This document shows positions 33,131 to 41,424 of a stretch of 47,668 bases of DNA, piece after piece. The translations under genes were made by a program, and so were the position numbers. The stretch's first letter is position 1, and the number at the start of each line of letters is the position of its first letter. This stretch comes from UBA1181 sp963626555 (GTDB taxonomy: Bacteria > Bacteroidota > Bacteroidia > Bacteroidales > Paludibacteraceae), in NCBI GenBank assembly GCA_963626555.1, contig CAVFXQ010000020.1:1-47668 (forward strand), written 5' to 3'. The notes under the pieces were generated by a model. The model had not been told where the DNA came from, ran no database searches, and saw only the letters and a program-made list of their open reading frames with translations.

Positions 33131-34381
33131 ATGAAAATAAGAGAGAGAGTATTGAATAATCTCGGTGTTTTGGGTCAGTGGAGCAAGTTGGCTCATGGCT
33201 ATTTTATGTTCCCGAAATTAGAGGGTGAGCTAGGTCCTCACATGCAGTTTCGAGGCAAAAATGTCTTAAATTGGAGCATCAATAATTATTATGGGTTGGC
33301 AAACAATCCAGAAATAAAGGCAAAAGAAGCAGACTTGGCGGCACAATATGGCTTTTCTATGCCTATGGGTTCTCGACTGATGACAGGCGAGACGACACTC
33401 CACGAGGAATTAGAAGCGAAATTGGCGGAGTTTACGCAGAAGCAAGATTGTTTTGTCCTCAACTCTTTCTATCAGGGTATGATTTCGGTGATAGATTCGT
33501 TGTGTTGTAAGAACGATACTGTTGTATATAGTCATGATGTTCATTCAAGCATTCAAGATGGGATCCGTTTGCATGCCAATCGTCGTTTCATCTATGTGAA
33601 AAATGACATAGCTGCCATTGAAGAACAGGTTGCTAAGGCTTGTGAGTTGGCTAAGGAGAAGGATGGAGGTGTGCTGTTCGTAACAGAGGGCGTGATTGGC
33701 GTTACGGGTGAGTTTGCTCCATTGGATAAAATAGTTGCATTGAAAGAGAAATATGATTTTCTTTTGATTGTGGAGGATGCACATGGCTTTGGTACGGTTG
33801 GTCCCAATCGAATTGGGGTAGCAGACTATTACGGTGTGCAGGATGGTGTTGATTTGATGGTCGGAACATTCGGAAAGGCGATGAGTATTACGGGCGGTTT
33901 TGTCGTCGGGGATGAAGAGTTGGTTAACTACCTACGCTATAACATGCGTTCGCAAACATTTTCGGAGGCTTTGCCCGCTGCACTTACGGCTAGTGCCATT
34001 AACCGTTTAGACTATATCATTGCTCACCCTGAACAGTTGGAAAAACTAAACACCATAAAGGAGGCTCTACAAAGTGGACTACGGGCTGCAGGATTGAATA
34101 TAGGAAACACCGTTTCAACGGTAACCCCCGTCTATATGTCAATGTCAAACGTCCATGAGGCGGTACACATGATGACTGACCTAAGGGAAAATTATGGAAT
34201 ATTCTGTATGAATATACTCTATCCATATATTGCGATGGGGAAATTGATGATTCGGTTGATTCCGACTCCGATGCATACGTTAGATGATGTTGAATACACT
34301 ATTGACGCATTGACTAAAATCAAAAAAAATGCAGAGGATGGAAAGTATTTAGACGAGACAGCTGTGAAACCAGAAAAATAG
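33131..34381 (+). CDS. PLP-dependent alpha-oxoamine synthase-like enzyme
   Basis: 416 residues of aminotransferase fold type I. Features include the YSHDVHSSIQDG histidine segment that stacks on PLP, VEDAHGFGTVG with the PLP-pyridine aspartate, and the Schiff-base K249 in GTFGKAMS. The family (KBL, BioF, HemA, serine palmitoyltransferase, cysteate acyltransferase) condenses an amino acid with an acyl-CoA. The opening GQWSKLAHGYFMFPKLEGELG marks a Bacteroidetes subgroup distinct from the classical Spt that I recall. Sphingolipid or sulfonolipid base synthesis is possible; the substrate is not settled. It is linked to the PBP1A gene. Confidence 0.8.
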   Translation: MKIRERVLNNLGVLGQWSKLAHGYFMFPKLEGELGPHMQFRGKNVLNWSINNYYGLANNPEIKAKEADLAAQYGFSMPMGSRLMTGETTLHEELEAKLAEFTQKQDCFVLNSFYQGMISVIDSLCCKNDTVVYSHDVHSSIQDGIRLHANRRFIYVKNDIAAIEEQVAKACELAKEKDGGVLFVTEGVIGVTGEFAPLDKIVALKEKYDFLLIVEDAHGFGTVGPNRIGVADYYGVQDGVDLMVGTFGKAMSITGGFVVGDEELVNYLRYNMRSQTFSEALPAALTASAINRLDYIIAHPEQLEKLNTIKEALQSGLRAAGLNIGNTVSTVTPVYMSMSNVHEAVHMMTDLRENYGIFCMNILYPYIAMGKLMIRLIPTPMHTLDDVEYTIDALTKIKKNAEDGKYLDETAVKPEK

Positions 34382-34399
34382 AATCTCAAAAGTTTGATT

Positions 34400-34876
34400 A
34401 TGGAGGAAAATAAGAAAGAATATTATATGCAGTTGGCGATAGACCTTTCCGACGAAAGTGTGAAGAAGGGAGGGGGGCCGTTTGGTGCTGTGATTGTGAA
34501 GAATGGCGAGATTGTTGCAAAGTCGCACAACAAGGTAACATTGAACAATGATCCCACTGCCCATGCCGAGGTGATGGCAATCCGCGAAGCGTGCCAAAAA
34601 TTAGGTACATTTGATCTTTCTGGTTGCGAGTTATACGCTTCGTGTGAACCTTGTCCGATGTGTCTATCTTCTATGTATTGGGCTCATATTGACAAGTACT
34701 ATTATGCGAACCAGAAAGAAGATGCGAAAGCAATCGATTTTGATGATCAATTCATCTATGATGAGATAGCAAAGGCACCAGAATATCGTAGTATGCCAAG
34801 AGTGCAGATGATGAGGGAAAAGGCATTGACTGTGTTTAAAAAATGGGAGGAAAAAACTGATAAAACAGAGTATTAA
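34400..34876 (+). CDS. Guanine deaminase-like nucleoside/base deaminase
   Basis: 158 residues from the ATG at 34400; an upstream TTG two codons earlier is less likely. Zinc and catalytic residues are H55 and E57 in TAHAE and C85/C88 in PCPMC. The C-terminal half, with IDFDDQFIYDEI and the ending KTEY, fits the B. subtilis-type GuaD, whose tail swaps between subunits to complete the active site, better than TadA. It would convert guanine to xanthine. It follows the oxoamine synthase by 18 nt and is followed by a terminator. Confidence 0.85.
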   Translation: MEENKKEYYMQLAIDLSDESVKKGGGPFGAVIVKNGEIVAKSHNKVTLNNDPTAHAEVMAIREACQKLGTFDLSGCELYASCEPCPMCLSSMYWAHIDKYYYANQKEDAKAIDFDDQFIYDEIAKAPEYRSMPRVQMMREKALTVFKKWEEKTDKTEY

Positions 34877-34949
34877 TTATTGTTTTGAGAATAAGTTTAG
34901 ATTTTATATTCTGATAAAAATAAATAAATCAGAAAAATATTTTTAGGAA

Positions 34950-34989
34950 GACATTTTCGTTGAAATAAGAGGAAATGTCATCTTTTTTT
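34950..34989 (+). terminator. Terminator after the guanine deaminase gene
   Basis: A 9-bp stem (34950-34958 with 34971-34979, one G-T pair), 12-base loop, then a T-rich tail (seven T at 34983-34989). Confidence 0.7.
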
Positions 34990-35012
34990 GTGTGAAAATA
35001 GAAGATAAATTT

Positions 35013-35020
35013 TATTTTTG
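35013..35020 (+). promoter_or_regulatory. Candidate -7 element of comF
   Basis: TATTTTTG matches TAnnTTTG, 34 nt before the ATG at 35055, with a TTTG at 34987-34990 upstream at a slightly long distance. Confidence 0.5.
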
Positions 35021-35054
35021 TGCAGTTAAGTCATACTAAAGTTTTTGTTTTGCT

Positions 35055-35807
35055 ATGAAGAATTATCCTGACGGTGCAGAAAGAAGACATTTATGTCTTT
35101 GTCGAGTAAAAACATTTATTGGGGAATTGTTGACAGACTTTCTATCAATGTTTTATCCTCGAACGTGCATTTGTTGTGGACGAGCCTTAAAACGAAATGA
35201 GAAAGACTTGTGTATGATTTGTGAAGTTGAACTTCCTTTTGTACCAGCGTCAGTTATGACGAGTGGGCGACCGATTGCGGAGCGTTTCTATGGACGAGTG
35301 GAAGTGGAGAGGGCAACGGCACTCTTGAGATATGAGAAAGAGACAGTTTCACAGCATGTATTGCACCACATAAAGTATAAAGGAGGTAGGTCATTAGGCT
35401 ATCGGATGGGAAGAATGTTAGGTGGACGATTATGTGGCACGCAATTCCAGGAAGTAGATGCCTTGATACCCGTCCCTTTGCATCCGAATAAGTTGAAATT
35501 GCGGGGGTATAACCAAAGTGAGTGGATAGCGAAGGGAATCGGAGATGCATTGAACATTCCCGTTTGGACAGATGTTTTGGAACGGATGGTGGAGAATCCT
35601 ACGCAGACTCACAAGAGTGCGTATGAACGTTGGGAAAATGTGAAAGACATTTTTCGGTTAACGGACGGTTCTAAAATCATAGGCAAACGATTGCTCGTGG
35701 TTGATGATGTGATGACGACAGGTTCGACGGTAGAGGCTTGCGTTTTGCCAATTGAAAAGGTTGATGGGGTGAAGGTAAGTGTTGCTACGTTGGCTGTGGT
35801 TGGATAA
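35055..35807 (+). CDS. comF: ComF-family phosphoribosyltransferase-like protein
   Basis: 250 residues. An N-terminal zinc-finger-like part has C38, C40/C41, C53 and C56. The PRTase domain carries the PVPLHPNKLKLRGYNQS segment and the PRPP loop LLVVDDVMTTGSTVEAC. ComF proteins aid DNA uptake in naturally competent bacteria but are also widespread elsewhere. dprA lies 4.4 kb downstream, so two competence-type genes occur in this window, though not in one operon. It is followed 43 nt later by a lipoprotein gene. Confidence 0.9.
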   Translation: MKNYPDGAERRHLCLCRVKTFIGELLTDFLSMFYPRTCICCGRALKRNEKDLCMICEVELPFVPASVMTSGRPIAERFYGRVEVERATALLRYEKETVSQHVLHHIKYKGGRSLGYRMGRMLGGRLCGTQFQEVDALIPVPLHPNKLKLRGYNQSEWIAKGIGDALNIPVWTDVLERMVENPTQTHKSAYERWENVKDIFRLTDGSKIIGKRLLVVDDVMTTGSTVEACVLPIEKVDGVKVSVATLAVVG

Positions 35808-35850
35808 GAAAAAAACTAATCAATTAATAATTAAAACTAAAAAAAGAAAA

Positions 35851-36297
35851 ATGAAGCATTTTAAATTTTGGGCATTCCTCATGATGTTGGTTGCTGGTTT
35901 GGGTTTGAGTTTTGCATCTTGTGGCGACGATGATGATGACAGTTCGTCTTCAAACGATACCACGATTTCAGGAAATTATAATGCAACAGCGGTTGCTGAT
36001 GGGGAGGCTTTTTACCAGGCATACGAAGCCGCTGAGACTAGTGAAAAAAAGACTGTTGTTCTTGCAACGTATGCATTGACTTACTCCACTAAAAAGAATG
36101 AAACTGGTTATCAATCAGGTTTTTGGGTTGGTGTTGCCGCACAAAAATATGGTTACACGGACAACTTAGATAAGGCTGCAGAGCATGTAGGAGAGTTGGA
36201 TCAAATCAAAAAAATGTTTGAAGGAGGATTGACAAAAGAGAACATTTCAACTTCTATTTTGGATATATTGAACGCCTATGTTTCTAAAAACTCTTGA
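35851..36297 (+). CDS. Lipoprotein with acidic export-type signal, unknown function
   Basis: 148 residues from the ATG at 35851; a longer frame upstream overlaps comF and lacks a signal. The signal peptide ends in SFASC, lipidating C24, immediately followed by GDDDDDSSSS. An acidic run after the lipid cysteine is the surface-export signal described for Bacteroidetes lipoproteins, so it is probably displayed on the cell surface. The folded part (about 40-148) is short and mostly helical in appearance. I recognise no family. Confidence 0.75.
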   Translation: MKHFKFWAFLMMLVAGLGLSFASCGDDDDDSSSSNDTTISGNYNATAVADGEAFYQAYEAAETSEKKTVVLATYALTYSTKKNETGYQSGFWVGVAAQKYGYTDNLDKAAEHVGELDQIKKMFEGGLTKENISTSILDILNAYVSKNS

Positions 36298-36323
36298 TAA
36301 GAAGTTTAAACGAAAATTTGATG

Positions 36324-36366
36324 AATCGCTTCTGAGAATGTTCTCGGAAGCGATTTTCTTTTCCTT
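36324..36366 (+). terminator. Terminator after the acidic lipoprotein gene
   Basis: A long stem (36324-36336 with 36343-36355, one G-T pair) with a small loop is followed by the T-rich tract TTTTCTTTTCC. Confidence 0.85.
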
Positions 36367-36392
36367 TTGTAGATGACATTTTTGAAGTTTTG

Positions 36393-36432
36393 TAACTTTG
36401 CGCTTTGTAATTGATGAGTTATCGTATTTTTG
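36393..36432 (+). promoter_or_regulatory. Two candidate promoters of dnaG
   Basis: Two full TAnnTTTG matches occur: TAACTTTG at 36393-36400 and TATTTTTG at 36425-36432. The second has TTTG at 36404-36407 upstream (17-nt spacing) and lies exactly 19 nt before the dnaG ATG. Confidence 0.6.
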
Positions 36433-36451
36433 ATTGTAGGTGGTTAAGTAA

Positions 36452-38461
36452 ATGATAGATCAGCAGACGGTAGATAGAATTTTTGATGCGGCGGATATTG
36501 TAACCGTCGTGTCAGACTATGTGTCTCTGAAAAGGAGGGGAGCCAATTATTGGGGAAACTGCCCTTTTCATGATGAGAAAACGCCTTCGTTTAGCGTATC
36601 ACCTGCGAAAAACATCTACAAGTGTTTCGGTTGTGGAAAGGGAGGAAATTCGGTAAATTTCATCATGGGGGTAGAAAATCTCTCATATTACGAAGCATTG
36701 AAATTTTTGGCTAAAAAGTTCAATGTTGAGATAAAGGAGAAGGAATTAACACAAGAACAAAAAGAACAACAGAACGAACGAGAGTCGTTGATGTCGCTTA
36801 CAGAATGGGCGCACAGACATTTTATTGAGAATTTGGATACTCCAGAAGGTCAAGCCGTGGGAATGTCCTATTTTTCGCATCGTGGCTTTCGGGTGGATAC
36901 AATCAAGAAGTTCCAGCTTGGATATGCAATGGAACGTCGAGATGAATATACGAAGGCGGCTTTGTTGAAGGGATATAAACTCGATTTTTTAGAAAAAACA
37001 GGCTTGACGATTGTTAAAGATAACAATTATCAGATAGATCGTTTCTTTGGCCGTGCTATTTTCCCGATTCACTCCATTTCGGGAAGAGTCGTTGCTTTTG
37101 GAGGGCGAGCCATCAAAAAGGATGAAGTGGCAAAGTATCAGAATTCTCCTGAGTCTGATATTTACCATAAGAGTACGGTTTTATTTGGACTTTTCTTTGC
37201 CAAGAGAGCGATTACACAAAAAAAGAAATGTTATATAGTAGAGGGATATTGTGATGTCATCTCAATGATGCAGGCTGGAGTTGAGAATGTTGTCGCTCCC
37301 TGCGGAACAGCTTTAACAACACAGCAAATTCAACAACTAAGGAGAATATTGCCTTCCGCAGATGCGGAACGATCTGAAGATAAATATGTAACGCTTCTCT
37401 ATGATGGCGATGCAGCTGGAATGCATGCGGCGTTGAAAAATGGCAAACTATTGTTGGAAGAAGGTCTGAATGTGCGTGTGGTAGTTCTACCAGAAACAGA
37501 GGACCCAGACTCCTTTGCACAAAGTCATGAATCCTCGGAAGTGATTCAATATTTGGAAGAAAATGAACAAGATTATATTGTTTTTAAAATAAAGCATTAT
37601 TGGGATGAGGCTGTGAAAGACCCCATCAAAATGGCACAATTGACGGAAGATGTAGCCTCTACAATAGAGGTGATTCCTGAAGCAGTGAAACGATCCATCT
37701 ATGCAAAGATGGCTGCGGGTATGTTAAATATAGGAGAAGGTGTGTTGTTGGATAGAATCAATGCACTGAATCGTAAACGAATGGAGGCTGCGGTTGGTCC
37801 TAATTTGGCAGATAGAATCTCTCAGTCACAATCGAATGAACCCGTTCCACCCTCTACCGATTTTAAACCTAAATCATGGAGTGAAAATGTTGAGCGAGAC
37901 CTTATTCAATGTTTGGTGCGCTTTGGAAGTATGCCGATTGTAATGAAAGTAGAGAATGAGTCAGGAGGGGAGACGGATGTTGAAATCTCCGTTGTTCAGT
38001 ATATCAAGGAGGATCTGGATGCCGATGGCTTTGTGATGAACAATGATGTTTATCAGCAGATGTTGCAAGATTATTGGATATGTTATCAAGAAAGTGGAAT
38101 TTCTTCAGAAGAATATTTTCAAAAAAATGTGAATTCAGATTTCGTTGAGGTGGCAAATTCGGTGATGTCAGATCCGTATCCGTTGAGTCGTATTTTTGAT
38201 AAAAATGCTGATAGTCGTATTAAGGCAAAAGCCCTCTCTATGAGCGACCCTGAAATGTATTGCAAAGAGGTACTCTATGCGTTGAATAATTTCAAGAGTA
38301 CTTGGCTACAACACGAAATTGATGAACGTATGGAAAAGCTTAAATCGTTGAAAGAGAACGATATGGATAGATTGCAAGAGTTGATGACAGAGATTAAAAA
38401 TTTGAAAGATGTTCAGCGAGATTTTGACAAAATGTTAGGTGAACGCCATATTCATCCGTAG
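36452..38461 (+). CDS. dnaG: DNA primase
   Basis: 669 residues. The N-terminal zinc-binding domain has C37, H40, C58 and C61. The RNA-polymerase/TOPRIM core includes FGGRAIKKD, the VEGYCDVISM acidic motif and LLYDGDAAGMHAAL. The C-terminal part, which contacts the DnaB helicase, is helical and charged. DnaG makes the RNA primers for replication. It is not in a macromolecular-synthesis operon with rpsU/rpoD here; it stands alone with its own promoter and ends convergent with the Lol-like permease gene. Confidence 0.95.
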   Translation: MIDQQTVDRIFDAADIVTVVSDYVSLKRRGANYWGNCPFHDEKTPSFSVSPAKNIYKCFGCGKGGNSVNFIMGVENLSYYEALKFLAKKFNVEIKEKELTQEQKEQQNERESLMSLTEWAHRHFIENLDTPEGQAVGMSYFSHRGFRVDTIKKFQLGYAMERRDEYTKAALLKGYKLDFLEKTGLTIVKDNNYQIDRFFGRAIFPIHSISGRVVAFGGRAIKKDEVAKYQNSPESDIYHKSTVLFGLFFAKRAITQKKKCYIVEGYCDVISMMQAGVENVVAPCGTALTTQQIQQLRRILPSADAERSEDKYVTLLYDGDAAGMHAALKNGKLLLEEGLNVRVVVLPETEDPDSFAQSHESSEVIQYLEENEQDYIVFKIKHYWDEAVKDPIKMAQLTEDVASTIEVIPEAVKRSIYAKMAAGMLNIGEGVLLDRINALNRKRMEAAVGPNLADRISQSQSNEPVPPSTDFKPKSWSENVERDLIQCLVRFGSMPIVMKVENESGGETDVEISVVQYIKEDLDADGFVMNNDVYQQMLQDYWICYQESGISSEEYFQKNVNSDFVEVANSVMSDPYPLSRIFDKNADSRIKAKALSMSDPEMYCKEVLYALNNFKSTWLQHEIDERMEKLKSLKENDMDRLQELMTEIKNLKDVQRDFDKMLGERHIHP

Positions 38462-38511
38462 CAAAGTATAAACTATTTAGCTTGAAAGATATCTCTCTTA
38501 TAATAGTGTTG

Positions 38512-39723
38512 TTATTGCTGTTTGATGTAGCGTGTGGGCCACCAGGCTACGATGAGACCTACAAATAATACGGTAAACAGCACAAGCGCAACGTCTGTCC
38601 AATGTACGCAAATTGGATATGCGTTGACTAAGAATGTTCCGTCATCTGTCCCTGCTCCCAATTTGATGATTCCAAAATGTTGTTGTAGGAGGCAGAGAAT
38701 TAAACCTATGACCAATCCTATAATGGCACCTAAAGCGCTAATAAGCCAACCTTCCAACAAGAAAATACGTCGGATGAATGCGGTTGTTCCTCCTAAATTT
38801 CGAAATGTCTGAATATCATTCTTCTTTTCCAAAATGAGCATAGAAAGGGAGCCTATTATATTGACAATAGAAATCAATAAGATAAAAAATAAAATAAGAA
38901 ATGTTATCCATTTCTCAATTCGCATCATCTTGTAGAAATCTTCGTGTTGTTCTTCTTTATTCTGTACGGTGTATCTATTTCCTAAAGCCTTTTGAATGTT
39001 TTTCTGCACTTCGTCTGTTTTCCCATTGTCAACTTTTACCTCAACAGCAGAGACTACATTTCCGTAGTTGAACAATTTGCGAGTGTGTTGAATAGGAAAG
39101 AAGGCATACTTGCTGTCAATGTCATATTGATGCGTTGCATAAATTCCTCTCACATTGACATCAACGCTGTTAAATGCACCTGATGGATTGGCCACATTTA
39201 CTTTTGTCGCATACTTGGGTGCATAGAACGAGACAGGAGTGAATCCCAAATTAGCTTCTATTTGATTTGCCAAAGCAGCACCTAAAACTGTATATTCACG
39301 TTCCGTATCTTGAAGAATGAATACGCCATTTTCTGTGATTGACTGGGCGTTGATTAGTTGGCTATAATTCTGAGAAACACCTTTGATAGTTGCAAAAGTT
39401 TGTTTTTCTTGACCTCGAATGAGTGCTGTTTCTTCTAAGACTTCCGAAAACATATTCACACCATCAATATTTTTAATTTCAGAAATCACGTCTGTCGGGT
39501 CAAAATTTTTCCCTTCTGCAAGTTCTATTTTTAGGTCGGGGTCGAATGAAGATATAACCCCAGAGATCAGTTGTTGAAATCCATTGTAGACAGAAAGTGT
39601 ACAGATAAGAGCAATGGTAGCGATGCAGACTCCCCCCGCACATATCATTGAGATGATGTTAATGATATTGTGGCTTTTCTTAGAGAAAAGATAACGGAGG
39701 GCAATGAATAACTGCAAACGCAT
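38512..39723 (-). CDS. LolC/LolE-like (FtsX-family) ABC permease
   Basis: 403 residues: a first membrane helix near residues 22-45, a long periplasmic domain (about 50-270), and three C-terminal membrane helices. The start (FIALRYLFSKKSHNIINIIS) and the EKKNDIQTFRNLGGT segment before the third helix are typical of lipoprotein-release permeases LolC/E. The partner ATPase LolD is not adjacent. It is encoded 8 nt after rbfA on the same strand, a pairing I know from Bacteroidales. Function in moving lipoproteins off the inner membrane is by family. Confidence 0.85.
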   Translation of the reverse strand: MRLQLFIALRYLFSKKSHNIINIISMICAGGVCIATIALICTLSVYNGFQQLISGVISSFDPDLKIELAEGKNFDPTDVISEIKNIDGVNMFSEVLEETALIRGQEKQTFATIKGVSQNYSQLINAQSITENGVFILQDTEREYTVLGAALANQIEANLGFTPVSFYAPKYATKVNVANPSGAFNSVDVNVRGIYATHQYDIDSKYAFFPIQHTRKLFNYGNVVSAVEVKVDNGKTDEVQKNIQKALGNRYTVQNKEEQHEDFYKMMRIEKWITFLILFFILLISIVNIIGSLSMLILEKKNDIQTFRNLGGTTAFIRRIFLLEGWLISALGAIIGLVIGLILCLLQQHFGIIKLGAGTDDGTFLVNAYPICVHWTDVALVLFTVLFVGLIVAWWPTRYIKQQ

Positions 39724-39731
39724 ACTCTTAT

Positions 39732-40112
39732 CTAATCTTTGCTTTCTTCAGCTTTCCCATTTCCTGTATTCTTTTTGTCAAGACCCAAAAGATGGTCAAT
39801 GTGTTCCAAATAGTCGAGTGAATCATCTAAGAAAAAGGTGAGTTCAGGGATTATTCTCAACTGATGGCGAGTGCGTTGAGAAAGGTCATATCGGATTGAT
39901 TTTGCACTTTTTTTAATCATTTCCATCATCTCCTCTTGTTTGTTATTAGGGAAAATAGACAAACGAACGCGAGCAACGCTTAAGTCGGCAGAGACGGACA
40001 CGGATGTCACGGAGATAAGTATTCCTCCGTACGACTTTGTGAATTTCTGAAAAATGTCGCTTAATTCTTTCTGTACCAAGCGGTCTATTTTGTTAAGTCT
40101 AGTAGATTCCAT
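39732..40112 (-). CDS. rbfA: RbfA: 30S ribosome-binding factor
   Basis: 126 residues with the KH-type fold: an N-terminal RLNKIDRLVQKELSDIF helix, VSVSADLSVARVRLSIF strand, and the RTRHQLRIIPELTFFLDDSLDY segment near the C-terminus. RbfA assists late 16S processing and 30S maturation, and matters for growth in the cold. Own promoter element at 40139-40146; the Lol-like permease follows after 8 nt. Confidence 0.94.
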   Translation of the reverse strand: MESTRLNKIDRLVQKELSDIFQKFTKSYGGILISVTSVSVSADLSVARVRLSIFPNNKQEEMMEMIKKSAKSIRYDLSQRTRHQLRIIPELTFFLDDSLDYLEHIDHLLGLDKKNTGNGKAEESKD

Positions 40113-40138
40113 TTTATTTCTGTTTTGAAAATTAGACG

Positions 40139-40146
40139 CAAATTTA
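40139..40146 (-). promoter_or_regulatory. Candidate -7 element of rbfA
   Basis: Minus-strand TAAATTTG, a full TAnnTTTG match, 26 nt before the rbfA ATG at 40112. Confidence 0.55.
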
Positions 40147-40171
40147 ATAAATAAATGTGAATTAAAATTGT

Positions 40172-40179
40172 TATCTTCG
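40172..40179 (+). promoter_or_regulatory. Candidate -7 element of dprA
   Basis: TATCTTCG, one base from TAnnTTTG, 29 nt before the dprA ATG at 40209; back to back with the rbfA promoter. Confidence 0.45.
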
Positions 40180-40208
40180 CAGATGTAGAAAATAAGGCTT
40201 GTTTTGTT

Positions 40209-41372
40209 ATGTCGTCAGAAGAAAATATAAACAATGGTGGTTCTGCGCTTTCCACGGGGAAAGTGTCGGTGGAAGAGTTGGCGTCTTACATTGCGTTGAC
40301 GATGGCGCGAGGCGTTGGACCTGTGTTGGCGCGTCGGTTAATATCAACATTGGGGAGTGCTAAAAGTGTGTTGGAAACGCCTCAACGGAGGTTGGAGATG
40401 GTTCCAGGTGTTGGTACAGTTTTGGTTGAGGCTATCAAACAGCCGAATCTGATGGATTGTGCAAAACGAGAGTTGGAATTTTTGGCGAAAGTAGGCGGGA
40501 GGGCTGTTTGCGATGTGGAGGAAGACTATCCAAAACGGCTGAAAGAGTGTGAAGATTGTCCGATTGTTCTTTATCAAAAAGGAAATATGCGTTTGGAGGA
40601 GAAATGTGTGATAGGCGTGGTGGGTACCCGTAAAATGACAACGTATGGAAGGACTCATATTAATAATATTTTAAAGGGATTGTCAGAAAAAGTACCTGAA
40701 CTTCTGATAGTTAGTGGATTGGCACATGGTGTGGATGGCACCGCCCATCGTTGCGCTTTAGATTTAGGTCTGCAGACGGTTGGTGTGGTGGGTCATGGTC
40801 TGAATATGATTTATCCTGCCGAGCATAGGGGTTTAGCAGAACGAATGTTTGCAAACGGAGGTTTGTTGACGGAGTTTCATTCTCATAGTTCTGTGGATCG
40901 TAAAAACTTCGTGTCTCGAAATAGAATTATAGCGGGGTTGTGCGATGTTATTTGGGTTGTAGAGTCTGGAGAAAAAGGAGGAGCTCTTTTAACTGCGGAC
41001 TTTGCAGATTCCTATAGTCGTGAGGTGTGTGCTTTGCCAGGTAGGGTGGGCGATCCTTATTCTATAGGTTGTAATGATCTTATAAAAAAGAACAGGGCCG
41101 TTATGATAGAGAATGCCGATGACATAATTCAGATGATGAATTGGGATCAGAAGATACATAAGAAGGAGGCTGTACAACTCTCTTTGTTTATGGATTTGAC
41201 GGAGCGAGAACGCTTGGTGGTTCAAGCCTTAGAGATAGAAGGACGGATGCAGGTGAACCTAATGGTACGAAAATTACAACTGCCAATGAACGAATTGTCT
41301 TCTATATTGTTTGACTTAGAAATGAAAGATGTTGTGTGTTCATTTCCAGGTGGTGTCTATGGTTTGAATTAA
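40209..41372 (+). CDS. dprA: DprA/Smf: DNA-processing protein
   Basis: 387 residues. A helix-hairpin-helix-like N-terminal part (GVGPVLARRLIS, MVPGVGTVLVEAIK) precedes the Rossmann-type DprA core, with VGTRKMTTYGR, SGLAHGVDGTAHRCAL, and FVSRNRIIAGLCD with its conserved Arg-Asn-Arg. A winged-helix domain ends the protein. DprA protects incoming single-stranded DNA and loads RecA. A perfect clamp-binding-type peptide QLSLF is at residues 323-327, in the linker before the winged helix. Own promoter element; the lipoprotein gene downstream has a separate one. Confidence 0.93.
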   Translation: MSSEENINNGGSALSTGKVSVEELASYIALTMARGVGPVLARRLISTLGSAKSVLETPQRRLEMVPGVGTVLVEAIKQPNLMDCAKRELEFLAKVGGRAVCDVEEDYPKRLKECEDCPIVLYQKGNMRLEEKCVIGVVGTRKMTTYGRTHINNILKGLSEKVPELLIVSGLAHGVDGTAHRCALDLGLQTVGVVGHGLNMIYPAEHRGLAERMFANGGLLTEFHSHSSVDRKNFVSRNRIIAGLCDVIWVVESGEKGGALLTADFADSYSREVCALPGRVGDPYSIGCNDLIKKNRAVMIENADDIIQMMNWDQKIHKKEAVQLSLFMDLTERERLVVQALEIEGRMQVNLMVRKLQLPMNELSSILFDLEMKDVVCSFPGGVYGLN

Positions 41373-41374
41373 CA

Positions 41375-41405
41375 TTTGTTTTTTTGTGAGAAACTTATAT
41401 TTTTG
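41375..41405 (+). promoter_or_regulatory. Promoter of the PrcB-like lipoprotein gene
   Basis: The best promoter in the window: -33 TTTG (41375-41378), 19-nt spacer, -7 TATTTTTG (41398-41405), then exactly 19 nt to the ATG at 41425. Confidence 0.7.
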
Positions 41406-41424
41406 TGAAAAAAAATAAAAAGAT

